Below are positions 23,240 through 34,762 of a stretch of 64,000 bases of DNA, one piece after another. This DNA comes from Linanthus parryae (lineage: Eukaryota > Streptophyta > Magnoliopsida > Ericales > Polemoniaceae). The position numbers were made by a program, and so were the translations under genes. The stretch spans positions 59,481,718 through 59,545,717 of the forward strand of contig JALGPY010000004.1 in NCBI GenBank assembly GCA_023055425.1. The letters run 5' to 3'. Every line of letters begins with the position of its first letter. Position 1 is the stretch's first letter. Below the pieces are notes generated by a model, which had not been told where the DNA came from, searched no databases, and saw only the letters and a list, made by a program, of their open reading frames with translations.

Positions 23240-23844
23240 TGTAGATAGTGTGTTCTAGCCGCGCAAGTCTGCTTACACGTGGGAGTCATCTAGCACATCT
23301 GGTGGTGCTCCAGTACCACACAAGGATTACCCATGCTTTTCCATATGGGGGCTGCGAGACAAGGCCCTCACATATCATTCGAATGTGACTTGTAGGGACT
23401 TAGTGGTTTGGAGGCTAGGTAAGATCTATCGCGCACGAGCGACAACCAAGCCAGCGCGCGACCCTTGGTAACTGCTTTGAGAGATTTATGGCCACGTGTC
23501 CCATAAACGCGGTCAACCTCATAACGGTTCCAGTATACGCGGACGAAGTGCGTAACGGTCCCTATATATCCGGTCGAACGTGCCGTTATGGTTGAGGTAA
23601 TTAAGCCTCCATTAATGGGCGCATTAACCCACTACAACGGTCACATTCCCCACTATATATAGGTTCGTTAACCCTTCATTGCAATATGATAATCACGCAG
23701 AAGCTCTGCCCATATACTGTCTCTCTCTCTATCCCAGTTACCATTGTCTTTCTCTCTCGCTACTCACAACCTACTCTCCTTGTGTTCCTATCATCCATCC
23801 CTGGTTTACACTTTGATCTTCCTCAAAGGATCCTCCAGTATACA
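23240..23844 (+). repeat. Gypsy B, second LTR (shared)
   Basis: TGTAGATAG..TATACA, 605 bp. It serves as 3' LTR of the short unit and 5' LTR of the long unit. A CT-repeat leader lies near 23725. Confidence 0.9.
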
Positions 23845-23846
23845 TT

Positions 23847-23863
23847 TGGTGAACCCGACATGA
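23847..23863 (+). other. Primer-binding site of long B unit (tRNA-Trp)
   Basis: TGGTGAACCCGACATGA, complementary to the tRNA-Trp 3' end with one mismatch (A for G); similarity to the tRNA stops here. Confidence 0.75.
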
Positions 23864-23894
23864 AACTGACTTTATCAAGCAGGCGTGTCTCACG

Positions 23895-25325
23895 ATGAAG
23901 ATGCCAGCAACCGATCTCCCTCAACAGAGACAACTTCAGGGGAAAACCCGCCCTAATTCCAGAGCAGCTGGTGGTACTCCAACCCTGGAGATGTTGAATG
24001 CCACCCTCCAGAGCCTGGCGAAGGCTCTCCAGGCTCAATCTGCACAGATGGCCCAGATCATGTCTATTCTAGTAGCTCTTGCTCAGAATCCGGCACTGGT
24101 AACTGTTGTTTCCCTGGGGACAGAGGTAACGCTCACACCGCCTAGCTCCAGCTTACAAAACCTGCCAGCAATTGTTTCTCAGCTACCGGGTGTTCCCACT
24201 AATGTCCAACAACAAAAGCCACTGCTTTCCCCACCTGCAGCTGTGAACAATGTTGGTTATAATCTCAATCCAAGTGCTGCATATGTGCCTTCCCCAGCTG
24301 CAACCCTTCTTCCTGCTGCGGGAGGAAGTGCATCAACAAGCATGACAACCTTGGAGCAGTGCTTGTACAATTTCCTTGCGAAGTAGTGCTTCACGGACGC
24401 TATAACCTGAAGGTTGATAACATGCCTCCTATTCCGCGCGAAATTTACTTAATGCCCAACCCTGCAGGGTACAAAGCTCCTAAGTGGGAGAAATTCGATG
24501 ATGTGAATGGGAATGCTCAGGAGCATGTCATGCGCTTCATCGACATGATGGGGCCACACAGGGTTGATTCTAACCTTCTGATGCGCGAGTTCCCTAAGTC
24601 TTTGGGGAATGTCGCATACAAATGGTATAGGAAATTTGAAGCTGGCTCCATAAAGACATGGGAGGACATGGTTAAAAAGTTCTATAGCAAGTTTTTCCAG
24701 ATGGAGGAGAAGGTCACGATGATTCACTTGTCGCGCATTTATCAAAAGTGTGATGAAGAAGGAGTCGCATTCATCAAGAAGTTCAGTGCAAAGTCACTAG
24801 AGTGCAGAGATGAGGTGGTTGAAAGCCGGCACGTTGAGATATGTCTCCAAGGAATGCGAGACGAGTACAAGAGTATGTTAAACTTGCAAATTCCTACGTT
24901 TTTTTAAGTTAATCGATTGTACAAAGAATATAGAGCCTATTGTTGAGAGGAAAAGGAAGAAGCATGTCACTGAACGGTCCCCAGGAGGATCGACCTTCAG
25001 GATTGACAGATTTAACTACAAAAGGGGGCGCGAGGGTGAAGTTAATACTGTCTCACCGCACAAACAGCACAAATTTTCGACCACAGATGTCCCGCCATTA
25101 CCATGCTCCCTTTAGGAGGTGATCGATCTCTGCAAACAGTGGCGTAAATATGGGGTCCTACCTCAACTCGAAAGGGAACCCACTAGGGAGAAACTAAGGG
25201 ATCCGAAGTGGTGTGAATGCCACGGTAAAGTCATGCATCCAACAGCTAAATGCAAGAAGCTCAAGTGGCTGGTAAACAAGAAGATGAAGGAAGGGTAGCT
25301 GGTCATCAGCGAGCAAAGGCAGGAT
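23895..25325 (+). pseudogene. Gypsy B gag
   Basis: The first frame, from ATG 23895, encodes a Gln/Ala/Pro-rich N-terminus and stops at 24386. A frameshift in the overlap 24359-24386 moves to the gag core (YKAPKWEKFDDVNGNAQEH, NVAYKWYRKF, WEDMVKKFYSKFF), typical of Retrotrans_gag. A stop follows at 24905-24907. The zinc-finger-containing part is only recognisable in pieces (RDPKWCECHGKVMHPTAKCK near 25195-25255). Several stops and shifts mean it is non-functional. In the family, gag packages element RNA into virus-like particles. Confidence 0.8.
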
Positions 25326-26393
25326 GTGCAAAACATTCCCCTCCCATCCCATTCAGAGCAGGAGCCAAAAGACAAGGAGGTAGCCATGATCGCAATTATG
25401 GACCTCGAAGAGATCGCAGAAGATGGGCTACCTGTTGTAGCCGAAGTCCACGATGAGGAAGAATATAGGAGGTACACAGAGGACTCGCGCGCTAACAGGA
25501 TGACGGGATCACACGGCTTCAGAAGGTTCTTTGATGAAATGAACTTTTCAGGAAAGTGCTGCAAGGAGATGACAAAGGCGATCCTCAGAGTGGAAGAAGA
25601 CTTTGAGGAGGATATAGTTGTCTCCAATGGAAGAGTTGTAAGGGCCTCTCGCTCAAGGGAGAAGTTAATGGCCTTCTCTAAAACAGATAAGAAGATAGAC
25701 GAAATCCATCAGAAGCCCTTGTATGTCACAGCAGTGATCATTGATGTCGAGTTTAAAAGGGAATTTTTTGATGGAGGATCGGCTGTCAACGTAGTCTCTC
25801 TCAACACCCTGAAGTTAGCTGGAATTCCTGAGAAGAAAATTGTCAGGCGCCCATCTTCGTTGATTGGATTCGGAAGCGATTCAAGGATGACAGTGGGTTG
25901 GATTCGCGTGGGACTTCAGATAGGAAAGATAAAGTGTTCTGTCAAGTTCTATGTCATTGATGCGAACACCACATACCACATGATCATTGGTCGGTCGTGG
26001 ATCAATCGTTTTGACGCAGTACCCTCAACAGCCCACCAGGTGATGAAGGCCATTTGGACTGGCAGAGTAATTGAGATACCAGCTTCGATAAATCCGTTCA
26101 ACTTGAATGAGGCGCATCTGACTGAAGCAGTATGGTTCACTGAAATGGCGGACGAGCAGATTCCTGGGCCATTTAAGCCAATCTCTTTGCCTCGATGGGA
26201 AGATATCAAGGATCAGTCACCTGCGGGAGTGATGGTGACAAGAGAAGATCCTAAGGAGAAGGTTCCTGCGTGCGAAGAGGTGCCAAAGATTGCTTATCCG
26301 AATAAGAATGTGTACACCCTAAAACGGGTAGTGAAGCAGGACAGAAAAGACAAGGAGATAGAAAGCTTCTACTCCAATGGGAAGAAATTCTAG
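25326..26393 (+). CDS. Gypsy B gag-end/aspartic protease segment
   Basis: Open frame of 355 codons. Its second half is a retropepsin-like domain: FFDGGSAVNVVSL (catalytic loop, D-G-G-S in place of D-T/S-G-S), a flap-like GFGSDSRMTVGWI, and the terminal YHMIIGRSWINRF motif. In the family it cleaves the Gag-Pol polyprotein. The first ATG may lie inside the gag-pol frame rather than being a true start. The frame ends with TAG at 26391-26393, before reverse transcriptase. Intact as a frame, but part of a dead element. Confidence 0.75.
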   Translation: MQNIPLPSHSEQEPKDKEVAMIAIMDLEEIAEDGLPVVAEVHDEEEYRRYTEDSRANRMTGSHGFRRFFDEMNFSGKCCKEMTKAILRVEEDFEEDIVVSNGRVVRASRSREKLMAFSKTDKKIDEIHQKPLYVTAVIIDVEFKREFFDGGSAVNVVSLNTLKLAGIPEKKIVRRPSSLIGFGSDSRMTVGWIRVGLQIGKIKCSVKFYVIDANTTYHMIIGRSWINRFDAVPSTAHQVMKAIWTGRVIEIPASINPFNLNEAHLTEAVWFTEMADEQIPGPFKPISLPRWEDIKDQSPAGVMVTREDPKEKVPACEEVPKIAYPNKNVYTLKRVVKQDRKDKEIESFYSNGKKF

Positions 26394-26889
26394 CGCATAT
26401 GAAGGTGCGCCGGGGTACCCCCAACTCAGCATGGGGATATTCCTGGAAAAATCAACCAACTCGAGCGACCACCCGGAGAGGTGAAATTGAAGCCAGACTC
26501 ATCGAAGGAGAAACTGAGAGAAGACCTGAATGCATGGAAGAAAAACCAAAGCCACGGAAGAAATAGCTAAAGGAAGTATTCCTAAGCCCATCTGAAGCGA
26601 GAAAGAGTCACGTGTTCTTGAGTGCGGATCTCAAGGGCGAAGAAGAAGAAAATTTTCTAAAGCTGCTCACAGAGTACAAAGATGTGTTTTCCTAGGAATA
26701 CGATGAGATGCCTCGCCTTGATAAAGGAGTGACAATGCATAGTTTGGATGTTGTCCCCGGGTCCAAGCCGGTAAAGCAGAGTGCAAGGAGTTTCAGACCA
26801 GAGATCAACATGAAGATCAAGGAGGAAATAGTCAAGTTGCTGAGCGCCAAATTCATTGAACCAAACAATCATCCTACTTAGTTGTCCAA
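26394..26889 (+). pseudogene. Gypsy B pol, N-terminal part up to the C insertion
   Basis: Degenerate RT N-terminus: DEMPRLDKGVTMHSLDV near 26701, KVLSAKFIEPNNHPT-like text near 26835-26880, several stops (for example TAG at 26694). The reading is cut at 26889 by element C and resumes at 58838 with VVKKNG-type sequence. The 5 bp before the break (TCCAA) are repeated with one change after C. Confidence 0.8.
26885..26889. repeat. Target-site duplication (left) of Gypsy C
   Basis: TCCAA, matching TTCAA at 58838-58842 in four of five positions. Confidence 0.65.
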
Positions 26890-28933
26890 TGTTGATGTCG
26901 ATAATCCCAAGTATAGGATATCGCTACAAGTAGTACCCGAGTAAGAACGGGGTCGATTTCCACAAGGATTGGAAAGAGATAAGCACTCTAGAGCCAACTA
27001 GTAAACTACTAAGCAACTAACTAAATTGAAAAAAGCAAGTTTCTCAAAGGCTTTAGAGCTAGCCAAGCTTTGAATCCACCACTCAAGTGATGGAGCAAGA
27101 GTTGTTAATATTGCTAGAGCAAATGACTAAGAAAGAAAACAAACAACTACTAACACTATTACTAGTATGATTCAAACGAGTTTGTCAATAAGAGAGTAAG
27201 TTGGGTCAATCGATTCCAATAGAGGCCTTGTGTGTGAGCATCAACACCCAAAGTTTATGTCAAAGGAAAGCATGGATTATATAGTAAGAGGATTTTTCTA
27301 GCTCGTTTATTCAAGAGTGAAATGCAAAATCGAGATATTTCAAGCATCTTTCATATGTAAACGAGAACGTTTCCATATGAAAGATCAAGCCACAATTCGG
27401 ATTTGAAATTAAACACTTGAATACTACAAATTCGACATCCAACTTATAAGACTAGAAGAAAAATTGAATTTCTCACACACAAGTCATCTATCGTCATCAA
27501 TCAACCCAACAAGTATCTTAGTTGTTCATATTCAAGAGAAAGAAACAAGAATCAAGAGTATTCATGAAAATATTCATTATATTCAAGCTCAAATACTCTT
27601 CAATTCAACCAAATAACACCAACTTGCTACCAAATGATGAACAAACTACTAGTATTTGATTCAAATACACTCAAATCAATCTAACAGCAGCTAACAAACC
27701 CAGAATTGAAATTAACAGCTGCTGCAATCACAAACCAAGAATAGTGGTCAAAAACAGTGCTCAAAAACTGTGCTCAAAACAGAGCAAAACAAACCCAATT
27801 CGAGCTCTCTCTCGCTTGGTTGTTGCTGGCTCCGTAATAGCTCAGGATGAGCTCGGAATCACCAGAACAAACCCAGAAATTGGCAAGAGCCGAGAGAGAA
27901 GAGAGAGAGAGACAGAGTATCACTTCAGCTTTTGCGTGGGTCGTGCTCCCTTTCTTCTTCTTTCTCTTCGGCTTAAATAGGCAGTGAGGGAGGGTTTTCG
28001 TAGCCTCCAAGGATTGATCTCAGCCCTCTAATTGAACCAATTCATCCTCTATCGTTGATGTTCAGAAGCTTCACGAACCCTAAGTCGATTTGGGGCTTTT
28101 CTCTCGGTTGAATGTTGGGCCTAATTGAGCAGTTGGTTAGGAAGAGGATTGTACTAGGGGAAGATTGGTACTTGTCTCGCTTGATTTGGTGAAGAAACGA
28201 GGAAGATAGGGCCTTCGAAGATGCTTCGGGTGAAGCTTCAATGGTGGAGCTCTGTTCTGCTGTGTTGAACCGACGGGGAGAGAGAAAGTGTCGAGAGAGA
28301 AGGTGAGCTGGTGCTTAACTGGTTCGGTGAAATTGCACCCGTCTCCCCCTAGCTCGCTGAAACGTTTTAAAATACCCCCATTCCTTCCTTAAAACATTCT
28401 GAAAATGGCATTTAAAACCCCACACCGTTAGAAACAATACACTTGAGCCCTTAAAACGTTTAGAAATCCACACTTTAGCCCCAATTCCGTTAAGTTCTTC
28501 TCTATTTTGCCCTCCACTTCAACCTTTGACTCTCATTTTAACCTCTTTTCTTCTAAATCTTCAATAACGACCACATGTTATTCTCTTGTCTTCTCAAATA
28601 AGTCTTCAAATCTTCACTTTAACTTGCAAATTAGTTGCTTTGTCTTCAAAAATTTAGCCTCTTTATCACTTGACTTCTTCAAATTAAGCCTTCAAATTGC
28701 TTCTTCACTTCTCTTGGTCCCTCCAAAGCCTCTCAATTCCTCATTCAAGCTTTCCCAACTAGCCCCTTGCGTTCTAAATCACGTCTTTGCCTACAAAATA
28801 AGATAAAAAACAACCAAAAATACAAAGACAAGCATAAGTCTAGAATGAGAGATAAAATAACTAAATTACACATATTAGCAAGTTATGAAGAGTTCCTTAG
28901 CATACTAAAATATGCAATTTTAAGTCGTTAACA
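26890..28933 (-). repeat. 3' LTR of Gypsy C
   Basis: Plus-strand ends TGTTGATGTC and GTCGTTAACA; 2044 bp, near-identical by eye to 56810-58837. On the minus strand the end contains the conserved block for this lineage (CGACCCCGTTCTTACTCGGG). Short ORFs within it have no protein similarity that I recognise. Confidence 0.9.
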
Positions 28934-30639
28934 CACACCCATAACTAGCCTTTTGCTCGTCCTCGAGCAAAGAGAGCGATATTTTAAGAACCAATCATGT
29001 GAGACACACACTCAACTAGACAAGGCTTGACTCAATTCCAAACTAAACTCAAATATTTAGAAAAATGCACACACACATTATCTATCTTAAGTGTGAACCC
29101 AAATAAAATCCTAAAGATTACTAGCTAATTTTAATTTTCTTGGTGGGATAAAAAGAAGAATGCACAAATGTTTCCTAAAATAAATTCTCAAAGTCCAAGA
29201 AGATTGAGAAAGAAGTATATGGACGTCTAAGCATAAACTCATACAAATGTGGGCGGTTTTTGGTAGAAGGTGACTCATGCGAACCACAAAACTTGTTAAA
29301 TTAAGTCCAATTTGCGAGAAAGTATGCCTTCAAAAATAAGTATCACACGAAACTAGACATTCTCATACTTATTCAAAAGCACCCATGTAGGATGGACCTC
29401 CAAAGCTTTGAAAAAAAACGAGTTTTAGAATGGGGGATGTGGTTGTGGGCTTGTATGATCCTTTTGTGAATTTTTGGGAGGTGGTGCAATTTATCATAAT
29501 TTCATTTTTTTTTCGAGATTTATAGCATTAATATTTTTTTTTTCACCTCCATCCAAGACCCACAACAAAAAAGAGGAATATACAAGCGAGTGGGCTTTTT
29601 AAGCTCAACCAAGGGAGCTATCTAGGTGGTGACGTAACATTATCCCCGGATACCCCTCTATTTCTTAGACATCGCATGGGGTGTCATTGGTAACCACCAC
29701 TCCAATGGGCTACAAGTTTCCACCGCAAAAACGAATAGAGTAAAATCTTTTTGTGAAGTTCAAATAGCTTTAGAAAATGCACCCTTTATCAAAAGTAGAA
29801 GACGTCAAATGTTATGTGATCAACTTAGCTTGAAGGACTTAAGCATGAAACGTAAATTTAGTGTGTCGCTTTGTGAGAACGCATGATGTCGCGGAATGTG
29901 GGATATTGGTGTAGATGTATTGAGTATAAGCAAAGAATTCCTTTCTAAAATAAAAATAAAAAGAACATGGACTAAGAAATTTCATTATTTGAAAACATCT
30001 AGCTTCCTAAAATTCCCCCTTTTCACTTTTTCTCATTTTATTCTTCATTTTCTTCATTATTTTTTCTTTTTCAAAATAAGTGACTCAACTATAACTTCCT
30101 AAGACTCAATAAAGCTATAGAATAAGAAAATAAAATCTAGACTCAAGTTGAAAGGTGAAAATAAATAAAACTACCAAAGAAGGAAGAATAAAAAAAATCT
30201 ATGGTTTGACACGGGGAAAGAGTGATGCTTCTCATGAATGGTTCACACACATTTTTTGTTTTTTTTTCAAAATTTCAATTTTTTGGATTTTCATTTTTTC
30301 ATTTTTTTTTTTTTTTGTATTTTTCATGTAAATCACTAATGAAGAAAAAGCATGCTTGTAACCATATAAGCAAGAAATAAAATCTACTCCACCCCCCCCC
30401 CCCCCAACTAAAATATCACATTGTCCTCAATGTGTGAGATCAATGGAAGAGCATACAAATTCATATAAGAGACAAGGGATAGATGGACCTAATTTTTTCG
30501 CTTTCTTGGCCACCAAGCATAAGTCCTCCTCCAAGAGCAACCTACAAAATAATCAAGAGCAAAAGAACTACAACTAATATTTACAAAGGTGATACTTTTG
30601 GTGAACACTTGTTAGTATAGGTTGGGTCCATAAGAGAAA
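28934..30639 (-). other. 3' untranslated region of Gypsy C
   Basis: No coding frame. AT-rich, with T-runs and a C-run near 30392-30407. On the minus strand, next to the LTR, it has the inverted repeat GCTCGAGGACGAGC (28955-28968), matched in element D. A CTACAAGTTTCCAC block at about 29710 is shared with element G. Confidence 0.7.
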
Positions 30640-33561
30640 TGGACTCACCCTTGGCCTCAAAATTTTCAACTATGGTTTCAATCTTTGGCCATTCACCTTC
30701 AAATTTTCCCCACTTTTGGGGTTCAAAATTTCAATGGTCCCATAAGGATATACATGCTTCACAATATATGGACCATTCCATTTTGATTTCAACTTTCCTC
30801 CAAAGAGTTTCATCCTTGAGTTAAAGAGAAGAACGTTTTGACTAGGCTCAAAAGACTTAAGAACAATATGTTTATCATGATAAGCCTTTGTCCTTACCTT
30901 AGAGATCCTAGTGTTCTCATAAGCCTCATTTCTTAAGCTCTTCTAACTCATTCAAGTTAAATTTACTTTCTTCCCCCGCTTTTGCAAGATCAAAATTCAG
31001 GAATTTGATGGCCCAATAGGCCTTTTGCTCTAACTCCACCGGAAGATGGCATGCCTTTCCATACACTAGTATATATGGAGACACACCAATGGGAGTCTTG
31101 TAAGCGGTACGGTAAGCCCAATGAGCATCAACCAACCTCAAAGACCAATCTTTAAGATTTTGGTTTACAGTTTTCTCCAAAATTCTTTTAATTTCCCTAT
31201 TAAAAACTTCCATTTTCCCACTAGTTTGTGGGTGGTATGGTGTGCCAACTTTATGCACAATCCCATACTTTTTCATGAGGTTCTCAAAAGGCCTATTGAA
31301 AAAATGTGTCCCTTCATCGCTAATGATAGCTCGGGGCATGCCAAAACGAGATAAAATGTGGTGTTGAAGAAACTTAATCACAACTCTATGATCATTGGTT
31401 TTTGAAGGTATGGCTTCAACCCACTTTAACACATAATCCACCGCCAAGAGTATATATAGAGTGCCAAAGGATGATGAAAATGGACCAATGAAGTCAATAC
31501 CCCAACAATCAAATATTTCAATAATTAAAATGGGGTTGAAGGGCGTCATATTTCTTTTTCCAATATTTCCTCCCATCTTTTGGCACCTATCACATGCTTT
31601 GAAAAAATGAAATGAATCACTAAAAAGAGTAGGCCAATATAAACCACTTTGCAAAATCTTGGCGGCGGTTTTTCTAGCCAAAAAATGGCCTCCACAAGCA
31701 TACTCATGGCAAAATTAAAGAACACTATAAAACTCTTCATTTGGGATGCACCTTCTAACAATTTGATCCGGGCAATATTTAAACAAGTAAGGGTCATCCC
31801 AAAAGTAATTACCGCATTCTCTCACAAATCTCAACTTCTCTTGACCTTTTAAATTTTTCGGAAAAATTCCACAAGCAAGATAATTAGCAATATCGGCAAA
31901 CCAAGGAACATTTAAAAGGGCAAAGACATGTTCATCCGGAAAAGTTTCAAGAATAGGCAAGGAGATTTTTGACTTAGTAATGTCAATCCTAGACAAGTGA
32001 TCTGCCACAAAATTTTCCACACCTCGTTTATCCTTGATTTCAATATCAAACTCTTGAAGCAAAAGTACCCAACGGATTAAACGAAGTTTGGAATCTTTCT
32101 TTGTGAAAAGGTATTTCAAGGCGGCATGGTCGGTGTAGACAAGTACTTTTGAACCAAGCAAGTATGGCCTAAATTTTTCAATAGCAAACACCATGGCCAA
32201 AAGCTCTTTTTCTGTAGTGGAATAATATAATTGAGCATCGTTCAAAGTTTTACTTGCATAATAGATAACATGTGGTTTCTTATCTTCACCTCTTTGACCC
32301 AAAACGGCACCAACCGCATGGTCACTAGCATCACACATGATTTCAAAAGGAAGAGTCCATTTGGGCGATTGTATGATAGGGGTCGTTACCAATAAATTCT
32401 TCAACTTTTCAAAGGCCTCATGGCATGCACTAGACCACTCAAATGAATTTTCCTTTTGAAAGAGATTGCTCAAGGGCTTAGCAAGTGAGCTAAAGTCCTC
32501 TATAATCTCCTATAAAATCCCGCATGACCTAGGAAAGATCTAACATCCTTAACGCATTTAGGAGGTGAAAGATTAGAAATCACATCTACTTTAGCCTTGT
32601 CTACACCAATACCATGAGAGGAAATAACATGACCCAAAACAATTCCTTGCCTAACCATAAAGTGGCATTTTTCCCAATTCCAAACTAAATTCTTTTCTTC
32701 ACATCTTCTCAAAACCATCTCAAGATTTCCAAGACAAGTATCAAATGAGTTTCCATGCACCGAAAAATCATCCATAAAAACTTCCATGCATTTTTCTACC
32801 ATGTCCGAAAATATGCTTAACATCCAACGTTGAAAAGTAGCCGGGGCATTACACAAACCAAAAGGAATCCTCCTATAAGCAAATGTTCCAAATGGACAAG
32901 TGAAAGTGGTTTTCTCTTGGTCCATTGGATCTATGGAAATTTGATCATAACCCTAGTAGCCATCTAAAAAACAATAATAATCATGCCCCGCTAACCTTTC
33001 TAACATTTGATCTATGAATGGAAGGGGAAAGTGATCCTTCCTAGTGACGGCATTTAATTTTCTATAATCAATGCACATCCGCCACTTAATAGGAACTCTA
33101 GTGGTCACAAGTTCACCCTTCTCATTTTCAACAACGGTGACCCCCGATGTTTTAGGGACCACTTGGGTAGGACTTAGCCATTTACTATCCGAGATGTGGT
33201 AAATCATACCCGCATCCAACAACTTGAGCACCTCGGCTCTCACAACTTCTTGCATGTGAGGGTTTAACCTCCTTTGAGGCTCCCTTGAAGTTTTGGCATT
33301 TTCCTCTAAATGAATTCTATGGGTGAAAATGGAAGGACTAATGCCTCTAATATCCTCAATGGACCATCCTATGGCGCCCTTGTAATCCTTCAAAACTTCA
33401 AGCACCCTCTTTTCTTGCTCAACATCAAGGGAAGATGAGATGATAATAGGATAAGTATAATTAACCCCAAGAAATGCATATTTCAAATCTAAAGGAAGGG
33501 GTTTCAACTCACAAATTGGTGGAACCCTCACAATGGGAGGTATCACCTCACTTCCATGCAA
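30640..33561 (-). pseudogene. Gypsy C pol (RT, RNase H, integrase), Athila-like
   Basis: The minus strand encodes RT from 33561 (MCIDYRKLNAVTRKDHF; FLDGY, stop at about 32950, then the GYDQI motif region; FMDDFSVHG active site near 32770) and RNase H at 32473-31715 ([38 protein letters not shown]). Integrase follows at about 31797-30926 with zinc-finger relics (CDRCQK), then D (WGIDFIGPF), D (IISDEGTHF) and E ([15 protein letters not shown]). C-terminal integrase text continues to about 30640. FMDDFSVHG and the tRNA-Asp primer fit the Athila lineage. Stops near 32950 and 32500 and a frameshift around 31700 disable it. Confidence 0.88.
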
Positions 33562-34757
33562 CTCACTATCAACACTAGAATGCTCATGAGTCGACTCAAT
33601 GACTTGGTTAAGTTGGCCAAAGAGTCTCTCCCCTTCATCAAAGTCAAATTCTTATTCCATAAGAAGAGATGAAAGGGGAGTGTTATCATCATACAAAAAT
33701 TCCAATTCTTCTAAAGTAGCTCACTTGAATCATTGGAACATGTAGCTAGAGTATAAACATCTTCAACACATTATTCCACCGAACTCACTTCACACACATC
33801 ATCATCATCTTGTGAGCTTGGGTGAATACATGCATTAAAAATATTAAACTCTAACGTCATGTTCCCAGATGTAATATTCATCATACCACTTCTAAAAATT
33901 ATTATTGTATTAGAAGTAGCGAGAAATGATCTACCTAAAATAATAGGAATGGATGATGTGCCACTAGCCAAAGGGGAGGTGTCTAAAACTATAAAATCCA
34001 CCGGATAATAACATTGGTTCACTTGAACCAAGACATCCTCAATGATACCTCTAGGGACTCTAGTGTACCTATCCGCCAATTGTAGAGTCATTCTTGTGGG
34101 TTTCAAATCACCCAACCTCAACTTCTCATACACCGAGTATGAAAGGAGGTTTACACTTGCACCCAAATCTAATAAAGAATTATGAATTTTATGAGCTCCA
34201 ATTGTGCAAGTAATAGTAGGTGAACCCGGATCTTTATACTTGGGAGGGAGATTATTTTGGATAATTGAACTCACTTGCTCGGTGAGAAAAGCCTTCTTTC
34301 TCACTTGAAGATTTCTCTTGAAAGTGCAAAGATCCTTAAGGAAATTGGCATAAGCCGGAATTTGCTTGATAGCATCCAAGAGAGGAATGTTTATCTTGAC
34401 ATTTTGGAATGTCTCAAGGATATCTTGGTTGCTAGCTTTCTTAGTAGAGGCTAAAATTCTTTGGGGAAATGGTGGAGGAACCTTAATTTCCTCACTTTCT
34501 TCCACTACTTGTTTCCCCTTGTCAAGACTACTTTGTGACTCTTGTGAGTCAAAAACTCTCTCTTGGTCATCAATCTTCTCACACTCCTCTTCTCCCTCAT
34601 TTTCATTGGACTCCCCACTTGGAAGTCCATTGTTAACAACCTTCCCACTTCTCAAAACGGTGATGGCCTTAGCATGTTCCATATGGTTAAAGCTTTGGCC
34701 CTTTGGGTTTTGTTGAGGTTGAGATGGGAATTTTCCCTTCTCTTGAGCATTTATGGT
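33562..34757 (-). pseudogene. Gypsy C gag end and protease (inner part)
   Basis: A frame of 303 codons at 34682-33771 begins MEHAKAITVLRSGKV and carries the lineage's segment (FKRNLQVRKKAFLTEQVSS; YKDPGSPTITC). The protease region follows with LLDLGASVNLLSYSVYEKL (D-L-G-A in place of D-S-G-A) and IILGRSFLATS. Upstream, 34757-34683 continues the same gag frame (QEKGKFPSQPQQNPKGQ), interrupted by D. 33770-33562 links to RT with a stop near 33768 and further lesions. In the intact family this is one Gag-Pol chain. Confidence 0.82.
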
Positions 34758-34762
34758 AGACT
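34758..34762. repeat. Target-site duplication (left) of element D
   Basis: AGACT, repeated exactly at 55366-55370. Confidence 0.9.

Noticed and set aside
30392..30407. Long C-runs here and at about 14961 as functional signals
   Set aside because: Homopolymer tracts; the one in the solo LTR belongs to a family-wide C-rich stretch of variable length, so no function can be inferred.
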